Shown: positions 22,940 to 36,000 of the stretch, piece after piece | How positions within the stretch are numbered: the stretch's first letter is position 1 | Layout of the letters: every line of letters begins with the position of its first letter | Made by a program: the position numbers and the translations under genes | The notes under the pieces: generated by a model | What the model saw: only the letters and a program-made list of their open reading frames with translations | What the model was told of the DNA's origin: nothing | Databases searched by the model: none | From: Halisarca cf. caerulea | Lineage: Eukaryota > Porifera > Demospongiae > Chondrillida > Halisarcidae | Length of the DNA: 64,000 nucleotides | NCBI GenBank assembly: GCA_963170055.1 | Contig: CAUJGJ010000143.1 | Span: 1-64,000 of the forward strand | Reading direction: 5' to 3'

Positions 22940-24914
22940 TTTTGAACTAGCACCACGCATATTCCCAGTGAACACACATGGAGTTTCTTAACTACTGAGG
23001 GCGTATTTGTGTAGTGTTGGATATGCTGGTGCTAATACCAATACTTGGCACTAGCACCACGCACATTCCCAGAGGACACACATTAAATTTCTGAAGTGCA
23101 GTGGGCGTATTTGTGTAGTGTTGGATATGCCGGTGCTAATACCAATATTTGGCACTAGCACCATGCACATTCCCAGTTACAGACATGAAGTTTCTGAAGT
23201 GCTGTGGGCGTATTTGTGTAGTGCTGGATATGCTGGTGCTAGTACCAATACTTGGCACTAGCACCACGCACATTCCCAGTGGACACACATGAAGTTTCTT
23301 AACTACTGTGGGCGTATTTGTGTAATGTTGGATATGCTGGTGCTAATACCAATATTTGGCACTAGAACCACGCACATTCCCAGTGGACACACATGACCTT
23401 TCTGAAGTGCTGTGGGCGTATTTGTGTAGTGTTGGATATGCTGGTGCTAATACCAATATTTGGCACTAGCACAACGCACATTCAAAGTGTACACACCATA
23501 CCTTTCTGAAGTGCTGTGGGCGTATTTGTGTAGTGTTGGATATGCTGGTGCTAATACCAATATTTGGCACTAGCACCACGCACATTCCCAGTGGACACAC
23601 ATTACCTTTCTGAAGTGCAGTGGGCGTATTTGTGTAGTGTTGGATATGCTGGTGCTAATACCAATATTTGGCACTAGCACCACGCACATTCCCAGTTGAT
23701 ACTCATGACTTTTCTGAAGTGCTGTGGGCGTATTTGTGTAGTGTTGGATATGCTGGTGCTAATACCAATATTTTGAACTAGCACCACGCACATTCCCAGT
23801 GAACACACATAGAGTTTCTTAACTACTGAGGGCGTATTTGTGTAGTGTTGGATATGCTGGTGCTAATACCAATATTTGGCACTAGCACCAAGCACATTCC
23901 CAGTGGACACACATGAAGTTTCTAAACTACTGTGGGCGTATTTGTGTAATGTGGGATATGCTGGTGCTAATACCAATATTTGGCACTAGCACCACGCACA
24001 TTCCCAGTGGACACACATGAAGTTTCTTAACTACTTTGGGCGTATTTCTGTAGTGTTTGGTATGCTGGTGCTAATACCAATATTTGGCACTAGCACCACG
24101 CACATTCCCAGTGGACACACATGAAATTTCTTAACTACTGTGGGCGTATTTGTGTAGTGTTGGATATGCTGGTGCTAATACCAATATTTGGCACTAGCAC
24201 CACGCACATTCCCAGTGGACACACATGAAGTTTCTTAAATACAGTGGGCGTATATGTGTAATGTGGGATATGTTGGTGCTAATACCAATATTTGGCACTA
24301 GCACCACGCACATTCCCAGTGGACACACATGACCTTTCTGAAGTGCTGTGGGCGTATTTGTGTAGTGCTGGATATGCTGGTGCTTGTACCAATACTTGGC
24401 ACTAGCACCACGCACATTCCCAGTGGACACACATGAAGTTTCTTAACTACTGTGGGCGTATTTGTGTAATGTTGGATATGCTGGTGCTAATACCAATATT
24501 TGGCACTAGAACCACGCACATTCCCAGTGGACACACATGACCTTTCTGAAGTGCTGTGGGCGTATTTGTGTAGTGTTGGACATGCTGGTGCTAATACCAA
24601 TATTTGGCACTAGCACCACGCACATTCCCAGTGGACACACATGAAGTTTCTTAACTACTGTGGGCGTATTTGTGTAATGTTGGATATGCTGGTGCTAATA
24701 CAAATATTTGGCACTAGCACCACGCACATTCCCAGTGGACACACATAAAGTTTCTTAACTACTTTGGGCGTATTTGTGTGGTTTTGGGTATGCTGGTGCT
24801 AATACCAATATTTGGCACTAGCACCATGAACATTCCCAGTGGACATACATGACCTATCTGAAGTGCTGTGGTCGTATTTGTGTAGTGTTGGATATGCTGG
24901 TGCTAATACCAATA
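22940..24914 (+). repeat. 19-unit tandem duplication inside macro-copy 1, first copy
   Basis: Starts at a TTTTGAACTAG monomer with the CACGCATATTCC variant and repeats from 24915 at an offset of 1975 bases. Shared markers include GTTACAGACATG (about 23177/25149), TTGATACTCATG (about 23696/25671), AAATACAGTGGGCGTATATG and the GGTGCTTGTACC variant (24380/26355). Only one copy exists in macro-copy 2. Confidence 0.85.
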
Positions 24915-26889
24915 TTTTGAACTAGCACCACGCATATTCCCAGTGAACACACATGGAGTTTCTTAACTACTGAGGGCGTATTTGTGTAGTGTTGGATATG
25001 CTGGTGCTAATACCAATACTTGGCACTAGCACCACGCACATTCCCAGAGGACACACATTAAATTTCTGAAGTGCTGTGGGCGTATTTGTGTAGTGTTGGA
25101 TATGCCGGTGCTAATACCAATATTTGGCACTAGCACCATGCACATTCCCAGTTACAGACATGAAGTTTCTGAAGTGCTGTGGGCGTATTTGTGTAGTGCT
25201 GGATATGCTGGTGCTAGTACCAATACTTGGCACTAGCACCACGCACATTCCCAGTGGACACACATGAAGTTTCTTAACTACTGTGGGCGTATTTGTGTAA
25301 TGTTGGATATGCTGGTGCTAATACCAATATTTGGCACTAGCACCACGCACATTCCCAGTGGACACACATGACCTTTCTGAAGTGCTGTGGGCGTATTTGT
25401 GTAGTGTTGGATATGCTGGTGCTAATACCAATATTTGGCACTAGCACAACGCACATTCAAAGTGTACACACATTACCTTTCTGAAGTGCTGTGGGCGTAT
25501 TTGTGTAGTGTTGGATATGCTGGTGCTAATACCAATATTTGGCACTAGCACCACGCACATTCCCAGTGGACACACATTACCTTTCTGAAGTGCAGTGGGC
25601 GTATTTGTGTAGTGTTGGATATGCTGGTGCTAATACCAATATTTGGCACTAGCACCACGCACATTCCCAGTTGATACTCATGACCTTTCTGAAGTGCTGT
25701 GGGCGTATTTGTGTAGTGTTGGATATGCTGGTGCTAATACCAATATTTTGAACTAGCACCACGCACATTCCCAGTGAACACACATGGAGTTTCTTAACTA
25801 CTGAGGGCGTTATTGTGTAGTGTTGGATATGCTGGTGCTAATACCAATATTTGGCACTAGCACCAAGCACATTCCCAGTGGACACACATGAAGTTTCTAA
25901 ACTACTGTGGGCGTATTTGTGTAATTTGGGATATGCTGGTGCTAATACCAATATTTGGCACTAGCACCACGCACATTCCCAGTGGACACACATGAAGTTT
26001 CTTAACTACTTTGGGCGTATTTCTGTAGTGTTGGGTATGCTGGTGCTAATACCAATATTTGGCACTAGCACCACGCACATTCCCAGTGGACACACATGAA
26101 ATTTCCTAACTACTGTGGGCGTATTTGTGTAGTGTTGGATATGCTGGTGCTAATACCAATATTTGGCACTAGCACCACGCACATTCCCAGTGGACACACA
26201 TGAAGTTTCTTAAATACAGTGGGCGTATATGTGTAATGTGGGATATGTTGGTGCTAATACCAATATTTGGCACTAGCACCACGCACATTCCCAGTGGACA
26301 CACATGACCTTTCTGAAGTGCTGTGGGCGTATTTGTGTAGTGCTGGATATGCTGGTGCTTGTACCAATACTTGGCACTAGCACCACGCACATTCCCAGTG
26401 GACACACATGAAGTTTCTTAACTACTGTGGGCGTATTTGTGTAATGTTGGATATGCTGGTGCTAATACCAATATTTGGCACTAGAACCACGCACATTCCC
26501 AGTGGACACACATGACCTTTCTGAAGTGCTGTGGGCGTATTTGTGTAGTGTTGGACATGCTGGTGCTAATACCAATATTTGGCACTAGCACCACGCACAT
26601 TCCCAGTGGACACACATGAAGTTTCTTAACTACTGTGGGCGTATTTGTGTAATGTTGGATATGCTGGTGCTAATACCAATATTTGGCACTAGAACCACGC
26701 ACATTCCCAGTGGACACACATGACCTTTCTGAAGTGCTGTGGGCGTATTTGTGTAGTGTTGGATATGCTGGTGCTAATACCAATATTTGGCACTAGCACA
26801 ACGCACATTCAAAGTGTACACACATTACCTTTCTGAAGTGCTGTGGGCGTATTTGTGTAGTGTTGGATATGCTGGTGCTAATACCAATA
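24915..26889 (+). repeat. 19-unit tandem duplication inside macro-copy 1, second copy
   Basis: Direct tandem partner of 22940-24914. The match is clear to at least 26570; the outer limit is estimated from the period. Small private differences exist, such as GGCGTTATTGTG at about 25808 and GTAATTTGGG at about 25921. Confidence 0.75.
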
Positions 26890-27748
26890 TTTGGCACTAG
26901 CACCACGCACATTCCCAGTGGACACACATTACCTTTCTGAAGTGCAGTGGGCGTATTTGTGTAGTGTTGGATATGCTGGTGCTAATACAATATTTGGCAC
27001 TAGCACCACGCACATTCCCAGTTGATACTCATGACTTTTCTGAAGTGCTGTGGGCGTATTTGTGTAGTGTTGGATATGCTGGTGCTAATACCAATATTTT
27101 GAACTAGCACCACGCACATTCCCAGTGAACACACATGGAGTTTCTTAACTACTGAGGGCGTATTTGTGTAGTGTTGGATATGCTGGTGCTAATACCAATA
27201 TTTGGCACTAGCACCACGCACATTCCCAGTGGACACACATGAAGTTTCTAAACTACTGTGGGCGTATTTGTGTAATGTGGGATATGCTGGTGCTAATACC
27301 AATATTTGGCACTAGCACCACGCACATTCCCAGTGGACACACATGAAGTTTCTTAACTACTTTGGGCGTATTTGTGTAGTGTTGGGTATGCTGGTGCTAA
27401 TACCAATATTTGGCACTAGCACCACGCACATTCCCAGTGGACACACATGAAATTTCTTAACTACTTTGGGCGTATTTGTGTAGTGTTGGATATGCTGGTG
27501 CTAATACCAATATTTGGCACTAGCACCACGCACATTCCCAGTGGACACACATGAAGTTTCTTAAATACAGTGGGCGTATATGTGTAATGTGGGATATGTT
27601 GGTGCTAATACCAATATTTGGCACTAGCACCACGCACATTCCCAGTGGACACACATGACCTTTCTGAAGTGCTGTGGGCGTATTTGTGTAGTGTTGGATA
27701 TGGTGGTGCTAATACCAATATTTAGCACTAGCACCACGCACATTCCCA

Positions 27749-29042
27749 GTGGACACACATTACTTTTCTGAAGTACTGTGGGCGTATTTGTGTAGTGTTG
27801 GATATGCTGGTGCTAATACCAATATTTGGCACTATCACCACGCACATTCTCAGTGGAAACTCATGACCTTTCGGAAGTGCTGTGGGCATATTTGTGTAGT
27901 GTTGGATATGCTGGTGCTAATACCAATATTTGGCACTAGCACCACGCACATTCCCAGTGAACACGCAGTGAGTTTCTTAACTACTGTGGGCGTATTTGTG
28001 TAGTGTTGGATATGCTGGTGCTAATACCAATATTTGGCACTAGCACCACGCACATTCCCAGTGGACACACATTAAATTTCTGAAGTGCTGTGGGCGTATT
28101 TGTGTAGTGTTGGATATGCTGGTGCTAATACCAATATTTTGAACTAGCACCACGCACATTCCCAGTGAACACACATGGAGTTTCTCAACTACTGAGGGCG
28201 TATTTGTGTAGTGTTGGATATGCTGGTGCTAATACCAATATTTGGCACTAGCACCACGCACATTCCCAGTGGACACACATGAAGTTTCTAAACTACTGTG
28301 GGCGTATTTGTGTAATGTGGGATATGCTGGTGCTAATACCAATATTTGGCACTAGCACCACGCACATTCCCAGTGGACACACATGAAGTTTCTTAACTAC
28401 TTTGGCGTATTTGTGTAGTGTTGGGTATGCTGGTGCTAATACCAATATTTGGCACTAGCACCACGCACATTCCCAGTGGACACACATGAAATTTCTTAAC
28501 TACTGTGGGCGTATTTGTGTAGTGTTGGATATGCTGGTGCTAATACCAATATTTGGCACTAGCACCACGCACATTCCCAGTGGACACACATGAAGTTTCT
28601 TAAATACAGTGGGCGTATATGTGTAATGTGGGATATGTTGGTGCTAATACCAATATTTGGCACTAGCACCACGCACATTCCCAGTGGACACACATGACCT
28701 TTCTGAAGTGCTGTGGGCGTATTTGTGTAGTGTTGGATATGGTGGTGCTAATACCAATATTTGGCACTAGCACCACGCACATTCCCAGTGGACACACATT
28801 ACTTTTCTGAAGTACTGTGGGCGTATTTGTGTAGTGTTGGATATGCTGGTGCTAATACCAATATTTGGCACTATCACCACGCACATTCTCAGTGGACACT
28901 CATGACCTTTCGGAAGTGCTGTGGGCATATTTGTGTAGTGTTGGATATGCTGGTGCTAATACCAATATTTGGCACTAGCACCACGCACATTCCCAGTGAA
29001 CACGCAGTGAGTTTCTTAACTACTGTGGGCGTATTTGTGTAG
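27749..29042 (+). repeat. Ten-unit tandem repeat inside macro-copy 1
   Basis: The series CACATTACTTTTCTGAAG, CACTATCACCACGC, CTCATGACCTTTCGGAAG, GAACACGCAGTGAG occurs at about 27745-27975 and again at about 28788-29015, an offset of about 1039-1040 bases. The same series recurs at about 17147, 20369, 30450, 34610, 37312, 42405, 43443 and 45107. Confidence 0.8.
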
Positions 29043-32000
29043 TGTTGGATATGCTGGTGCTAATACCAATATTTGGCACTAGCACCAAGCACATTCCCAG
29101 TGGACACACATTAAATTTCTGAAGTGCTGTGGGCGTATTTGTGTAGTGTTGGATATGCTGGTGCTAATACCATTATTTGGCACTAGCACCATGCACATTC
29201 CCAGTTACAGACATGAAGTTTCTGAAGTGCTGTGGGCGTATTTGTGTAGTGCTGGATATGCTGGTGCTAGTACCAATACTTGGCACTAGCACCACGCACA
29301 TTCCCAGTGGACACACATGAAGTTTCTTAACTACTGTGGGCGTATTTGTGTAATGTTGGATATGCTGGTGCTAATACCAATATTTGGCACTAGAACCACG
29401 CACATTCCAAGTGGACACACATGACCTTTCTGAAGTGCTGTGGGCGTATTTGTGTAAAGTTGGATATGCTGGTGCTAATACCAATATTTGGCACTAGCAC
29501 AACGCACATTCAAAGTGTACACACATTACCTTTCTGAAGTGCTGTGGGCGTATTTGTGTAGTGTTGGATATGCTGGTGCTAATACCAATATTTGGCACTA
29601 GCACCACGCACATTCCCAGTGGACACACATTACCTTTCTGAAGTGCAGTGGGCGTATTTGTGTAGTGTTGGATATGCTGGAGCTAATACCAATATTTGGC
29701 ACTAACACCACGCACATTCCCAGTTGATACTCATGACTTTTCTGAAGTGCTGTGGGCGTATTTGTGTAGTGTTGCATATGCTGGTGCTAATACCAATATT
29801 TTGAACTAGCACCACGCACATTCCCAGTGAACACACATGGAGTTTCTTAACTACTGAGGGCGTATTTGTGTAGTGTTGGATATGCTGGTGCTAATACCAA
29901 TATTTGGCACTAGCACCAAGCACATTCCCAGTGGACACACATGAAGTTTCTAAACTACTGTGGGCGTATTTGTGTAATGTGGGATATGCTGGTGCTAATA
30001 CCAATATTTGGCACTAGCACCACGCACATTCCCAGTGGACACACATGAAGTTTCTTAACTACTTTGGGCGTATTTCTGTAGTGTTGGGTATGCTGGTGCT
30101 AATACCAATATTTGGCACTAGCACCACGCACATTCCCAGTGGACACACATGAAATTTCTTAACTACTGTGGGCGTATTTGTGTAGTGTTGGATATGCTGG
30201 TGCTAATACCAATATTTGGCACTAGCACCACGCACATTCCCAGTGGACACACATGAAGTTTCTTAAATACAGTGGGCGTATATGTGTAATGTGGGATATG
30301 TTGGTGCTAATACCAATATTTGGCACTAGCACCACGCACATTCCCAGTGGACACACATGACCTTTCTGAAGTGCTGTGGGCGTATTTGTGTAGTGTTGGA
30401 TATGGTGGTGCTAATACCAATATTTGGCACTAGCACCACGCACATTCCCAGTGGACACACATTACTTTTCTGAAGTGCTGTGGGCGTATTTGTGTAGTGT
30501 TGGATATGCTGGTGCAAATACCAATATTTGGCACTATCACCACGCACATTCTCAGTGGACACTCATGACCTTTCGGAAGTGCTGTGGGCGTATTTGTGTA
30601 GTGTTGGATATGCTGGTGCTAATACCAATATTTGGCACTAGCACCACGCACATTCCCAGTGAACACGCAGTGAGTTTCTTAACTACTGTGGGCGTATTTG
30701 TGTAGTGTTGGATATGCTGGTGCTAATACCAATATTTGGCACTAGCACCAAGCACATTCCCAGTGGACACACATGAAGTTTCTAAACTACTGTGGGCGTA
30801 TTTGTGTAATGTGGGATATGCTGGTGCTAATACCAATATTTGGCACTAGCACCACGCACATTCCCAGTGGACACACATGAAGTTTCTTAACTACTTTGGG
30901 CGTATTTGTGTAGTGTTGGGTATGCTGGTGCTAACACCAATATTTGTCACTAGCACCATGTACATTCCCAGTGGACACACATGAAGTTTCTTAACTACTG
31001 TGGGCGTATTTGTGTAGTGTTGTATATGCTGGTGCTAATACCAATATTTGGCACTAGCACCACGCACATTCCCAGTGGACACACATGAAGTTTCTTAAAT
31101 ACAGTGGGCGTATGTGTGTAATGTGGGATATGCTGGTGCTAATACCAATATTTGGCACTAGCACCACGCACATTCCCAGTTGATACACATGACCTTTCTA
31201 AAGTGCTGTGGGCGTATTTGTGTAGTGTTGGATATGCTGGTGCTAATACCAATATTTGGCACTAGCACCAAGCACATTCCCAGTGGACACACATGAAGTT
31301 TCTAAACTACTGTGGGCGTATTTGTGTAATGTGGGATATGTTGGTGCTAATACCAATATTTGGCACTAGCACCACGCACATTCCCAGTGGACACACATGA
31401 AGTTACTTAACTACTTTGGGCGTATTTCTGTAGTGTTGGGTATGCTGGTGCTAATACCAATATTTGGCACTAGAACCACGCTCATTCCCAGTGGACACAC
31501 ATGAAATTTCTTAACTACTGTGGGCGTATTTGTGTAGTGTTGGATATGCTGGTGCTAATACCAATATTTGGCACTAGCACCAAGCACATTCCCAGTGGAC
31601 ACACATGAAGTTTCTTAACTACTTTGGGCGTATTTCTGTAGTGTTGGGTATGCTGGTGCTAACACCAATATTTGTCACTAGCACCATGTACATTCCCAGC
31701 GGACACACATGAAGTTTCTTAACTACTGTGGGCGTATTTGTGTAGTGTTGTATATGCTGGTGCTAATACCAATATTTGGCACTAGCACCACGCACATTCC
31801 CAGTGGACACACATGAAGTTTCTTAACTACTGTGGGCGTATGTGTGTAATGTGGGATATGCTGGTGCTAATACCAATATTTGGCACTAGCACCACGCACA
31901 TTCCCAGTGGATACACATGACCTTTCTAATGTGCTGCGGGCGTATTGGTGTAGTGTTGGATATACTGGTGCTAATACCAATATTAGGCACTAGAACCACG

Positions 32001-33048
32001 CACATTCCCAGTGGACAAACATGAAGTTTCTGAAGTGCTGTGGGCGTATTTTTGTAGTGTTGGATATGCTGGTGCTAATACCAATATTTGGCACTAGCAC
32101 CACGCACATTCCCAGTGGACACACATGACCTTTCTGAAGTGCTGTGGGCGTTATTGTGTAGTGTTGGAAATGCTGGTACTTACACCAATACTTGGCACTA
32201 GCACAACGCACATTCCCAGTGAACACACATGGAGTTTCTTAACGACTGTGGGCGTATTTGTGTAGTGTTGGATATGCTGGTGCTAATACCAATATTTGGC
32301 ACTAGCACCAAGCACATTCCCAGTGGACACTCATGACTTTTCTGAAGTGCTGTGGGTGTATTTGTGTAGTGTTGTATATGCTGGTGCTAATACCAATATT
32401 TGGCACTAGCACCACGCACATTCCCAGTGGACACACATGAAGTTTCTTAACTACTGTGGGCGTATGTGTGTAATGTGGGATATGCTGGTGCTAATACCAA
32501 TATTTGGCACTAGCACCACGCACATTCCCAGTGGATACACATGACCTTTCTAAAGTGCTGTGGGCGTATTGGTGTAGTGTTGGATATACTGGTGCTAATA
32601 CCAATATTAGGCACTAGAACCACGCACATTCCCAGTGGACAAACATGAAGTTTCTGAAGTGCTGTGGGCGTATTTTTGTAGTGTTGGATATGCTGGTGCT
32701 AATACCAATATTTGGCACTAGCACCACGCACATTCCCAGTGGACACACATGACCTTTCTGAAGTGCTGCGGGCGTTATTGTGTAGTGTTGGATATGCTGG
32801 TACTTACACCAATACTTGGCACTAGCACCACGCACATTCCCAGTGAACACACATGGAGTTTCTTAACGACTGTGGGCGTATTTGTGTAGTGTTGGATATG
32901 CTGGTGCTAATACCAATATTTGGCAGTAGCACCACGCACATTCCCAGTGGACACACATGACCTTTCTGAAGTACTGTTGGCGTATTTGTGTAGTGTGTGA
33001 TATGGTGGTGCTAATACCAATATTTGGCACTAGCACCACGCACATTCC

Positions 33049-36000
33049 ATGTGGACACACATGAAGTTTCTTAACTACTGTGGGCGTATTTGTGTAGTGT
33101 TGGATATGCTGGTGCTAATAACAATATTTGGCACTAGCACCACTGCACATTCCGTGTGGACACACATGAAATTTCTTAACTACTGTGGGCGTATTTGTGT
33201 AGTGTTGGATATGCTGGTGCTAATACCAATACTTGGCACTAGCACCACGCACATTCCCAGAGGACACACATTAAATTTCTGAAGTGCTGTGGGCGTATTT
33301 GTGTAGTGTTGGATATGCGGGTGCAAATACCAATATTTGGCACTAGCACCATGCACATTCCCAGTTACAGACATGAAGTTTCTGAAGTGCTGTGGGCGTA
33401 TTTGTGTAGTGCTGGATATGCTGGTGCTAGTACCAATACTTGGCACTATCACCACGCACATTCCCAGTGGACACACATGAAGTTTCTTAACTACTGTGGG
33501 CGTATTTGTGTAATGTTGGATATGCTGGTGCTAATACCAATATTTGGCACTAGAACCACGCACATTCCCAGTGGACACACATGACCTTTCTGAAGTGCTG
33601 TGGGCGTAATTCTGTAGTGTTGGATATGCTGGTGCTAATACCAATATTTGGCACTAGAACCACGCACATTCCCAGTGGACACACATGACCTTTCTGAAGT
33701 GCTGTGGGCGTAATTCTGTAGTGTTGGATATGCTGGTGCTAATACCAATATTTGGCACTAGCACAACGCACATTCAAAGTGTACACACATTACCTTTCTG
33801 AAGTGCTGTGGGCGTATTTGTGTAGTGTTGGATATGCTGGTGCTAATACCAATATTTGGCACTAGCACCACGCACATTCCCAGTGGACACACATTACCTT
33901 TCTGAAGTGCAGTGGGCGTATTTGTGTAGTGTTGGATATGCTGGTGCTAATACCAATATTTGGCACTAGCACCACGCACATTCCCAGTTGATACTCATGA
34001 CTTCTCTGAAGTGCTGTGGGCGTATTTGTGTAGTGTTGGATATGCTGGTGCTAATACCAATATTTTGAACTAGCACCACGCACATTCCCAGTGAACACAC
34101 ATGGAGTTTCTAAACTACTGTGGGCGTATTTGTGTAATGTGGGATATGCTGGTGCTAATACCAATATTTGGCACTAGCACCACGCACATTCCCAGTGGAC
34201 ACACATGAAGTTTCTTAACTACTTTGGGCGTATTTCTGTAGTGTTGGGTATGCTGGTGCTAATACCAATATTTGGCACTAGCACCACGCACATTCCCAGT
34301 GGACACACATGAAATTTCCTAACTACTGTGGGCGTATTTGTGTAGTGTTGGATATGCTGGTGCTAAAACCAATATTTGGCACTAGCACCACGCACATTCC
34401 CAGTGGACACACATGAAGTTTCTTAAATACAGTGGGCGTATATGTGTAATGTGGGATATGTTGGTGCTAATACCAATATTTGGCACTAGCACCACGCACA
34501 TTCCCAGTGGACACACATGACCTTTCTGAAGTGCTGTGGGCGTATTTGTGTAGTGTTGGATATGGTGGTGCTAATACCAATATTTGGCACTAGCACCACG
34601 CACATTCCCAGTGGACACACATTACTTTTCTGAAGTACTGTGGGCGTATTTGTGTAGTGTTGGATATGCTGGTGCTAATACCAATATTTGGCACTATCAC
34701 CACGCACATTCTCAGTGGACACTCATGACCTTTCGGAAGTGCTGTGGGCATATTTGTGTAGTGTTGGATATGCCGGTGCTAATACCAATATTTGGCACTA
34801 GCACCACGCACATTCCCAGTGAACACGCAGTGAGTTTCTTAACTACTGTGGGCGTATTTGTGTAGTGTTGGATATGCTGGTGCTAATACCAATATTTGGC
34901 ACTAGCACCAAGCACATTCCCAGTGGACACACATTAAATTTCTGAAGTTCTGTGGGCGTATTTGTGTAGTGTTGGATATGCTGGTGCTAATACCATTATT
35001 TGGCACTAGCACCATGCACATTCCCAGGTACAGACATGAAGTTTCTGAAGTGCTGTGGGCGTATTTGTGTAGTGCTGGATATGCTGGTGCTAGTACCAAT
35101 ACTTGGCACTAGCACCACGCACATTCCCAGTGGACACACATGAAGTTTCTTAACTACTGTGGGCGTATTTGTGTAATGTTGGATATGCTGGTGCTAATAC
35201 CAATATTTGGCACTAGAACCACGCACATTCCCAGTGGACACACATGACCTTTCTGAAGTGCTGTGGGCGTATTTGTGTAGTGTTGGATATGCTGGTGCTA
35301 ATACCAATATTTGGCACTAGCACCACGCACATTCCCAGTGGACACACATGAAGTTTCTTAAGTACTGTGGGCGTATTTGTGTAATATTGGATAAGCTGGT
35401 GCTAATACAAATATTTGGCACTAGCACCACGCACATTCCCAGTGGACACACATGACCTTTCTGAAGTGCTGTGGGCGTATTTGTGTAGTGTTGGATATGC
35501 TGGTGCTAATAGCAATATTTGGCACTAGCACCACGCACATTCAAAGTGGACACACATTACCTTTCTGAAGTGCTGTGGGCGTATTTGTGTAGTGTTGGAT
35601 ATGCTGGTGCTAATACCAATATTTGGCACTAGCACCACGCACATTCCCAGTGGACACACATTACCTTTCTGAAGTGCTGTGGGCGTATTTGTGTAGTGTT
35701 GGATATGCTGGTGCTAATACCAATATTTGGCACTAGCACCACGCACATTCCCAGTGGACACACATGACTTTTCTGAAGTGCTGTGGGCGTATTTGTGTAG
35801 TGTTGGATATGCTGGTGCTAATACCAATATTTTGAACTAGCACCACGCATATTCCCAGTGAACACACATGGAGTTTCTTAACTACTGAGGGCGTATTTGT
35901 GTAGTGTTGGATATGCTGGTGCTAATACCAATACTTGGCACTAGCACCACGCACATTCCCAGAGGACACACATTAAATTTCTGAAGTGCTGTGGGCGTAT

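Larger units (their letters stand above)
15379..33048 (+). repeat. Macro-repeat copy 1 (17.67 kb)
   Basis: The region repeats as 33049-47601 in the same monomer order. Matching points and offsets: 15379/33049 (17670), 15947/33306 (17359), 17121/34584 (17463), 20343/37286 and 21265/38208 (16943), 24430/41269 (16839), 26405/41269 (14864), 28761 onward (about 14657), 32614/47063 (14449), 33049/47602 (14553). Every change in offset is, within a base or two, a whole number of 104-bp monomers, and the net difference is 30 monomers. It also contains smaller repeats with offsets of about 3222, 1975 and 1040 bases. Confidence 0.88.
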
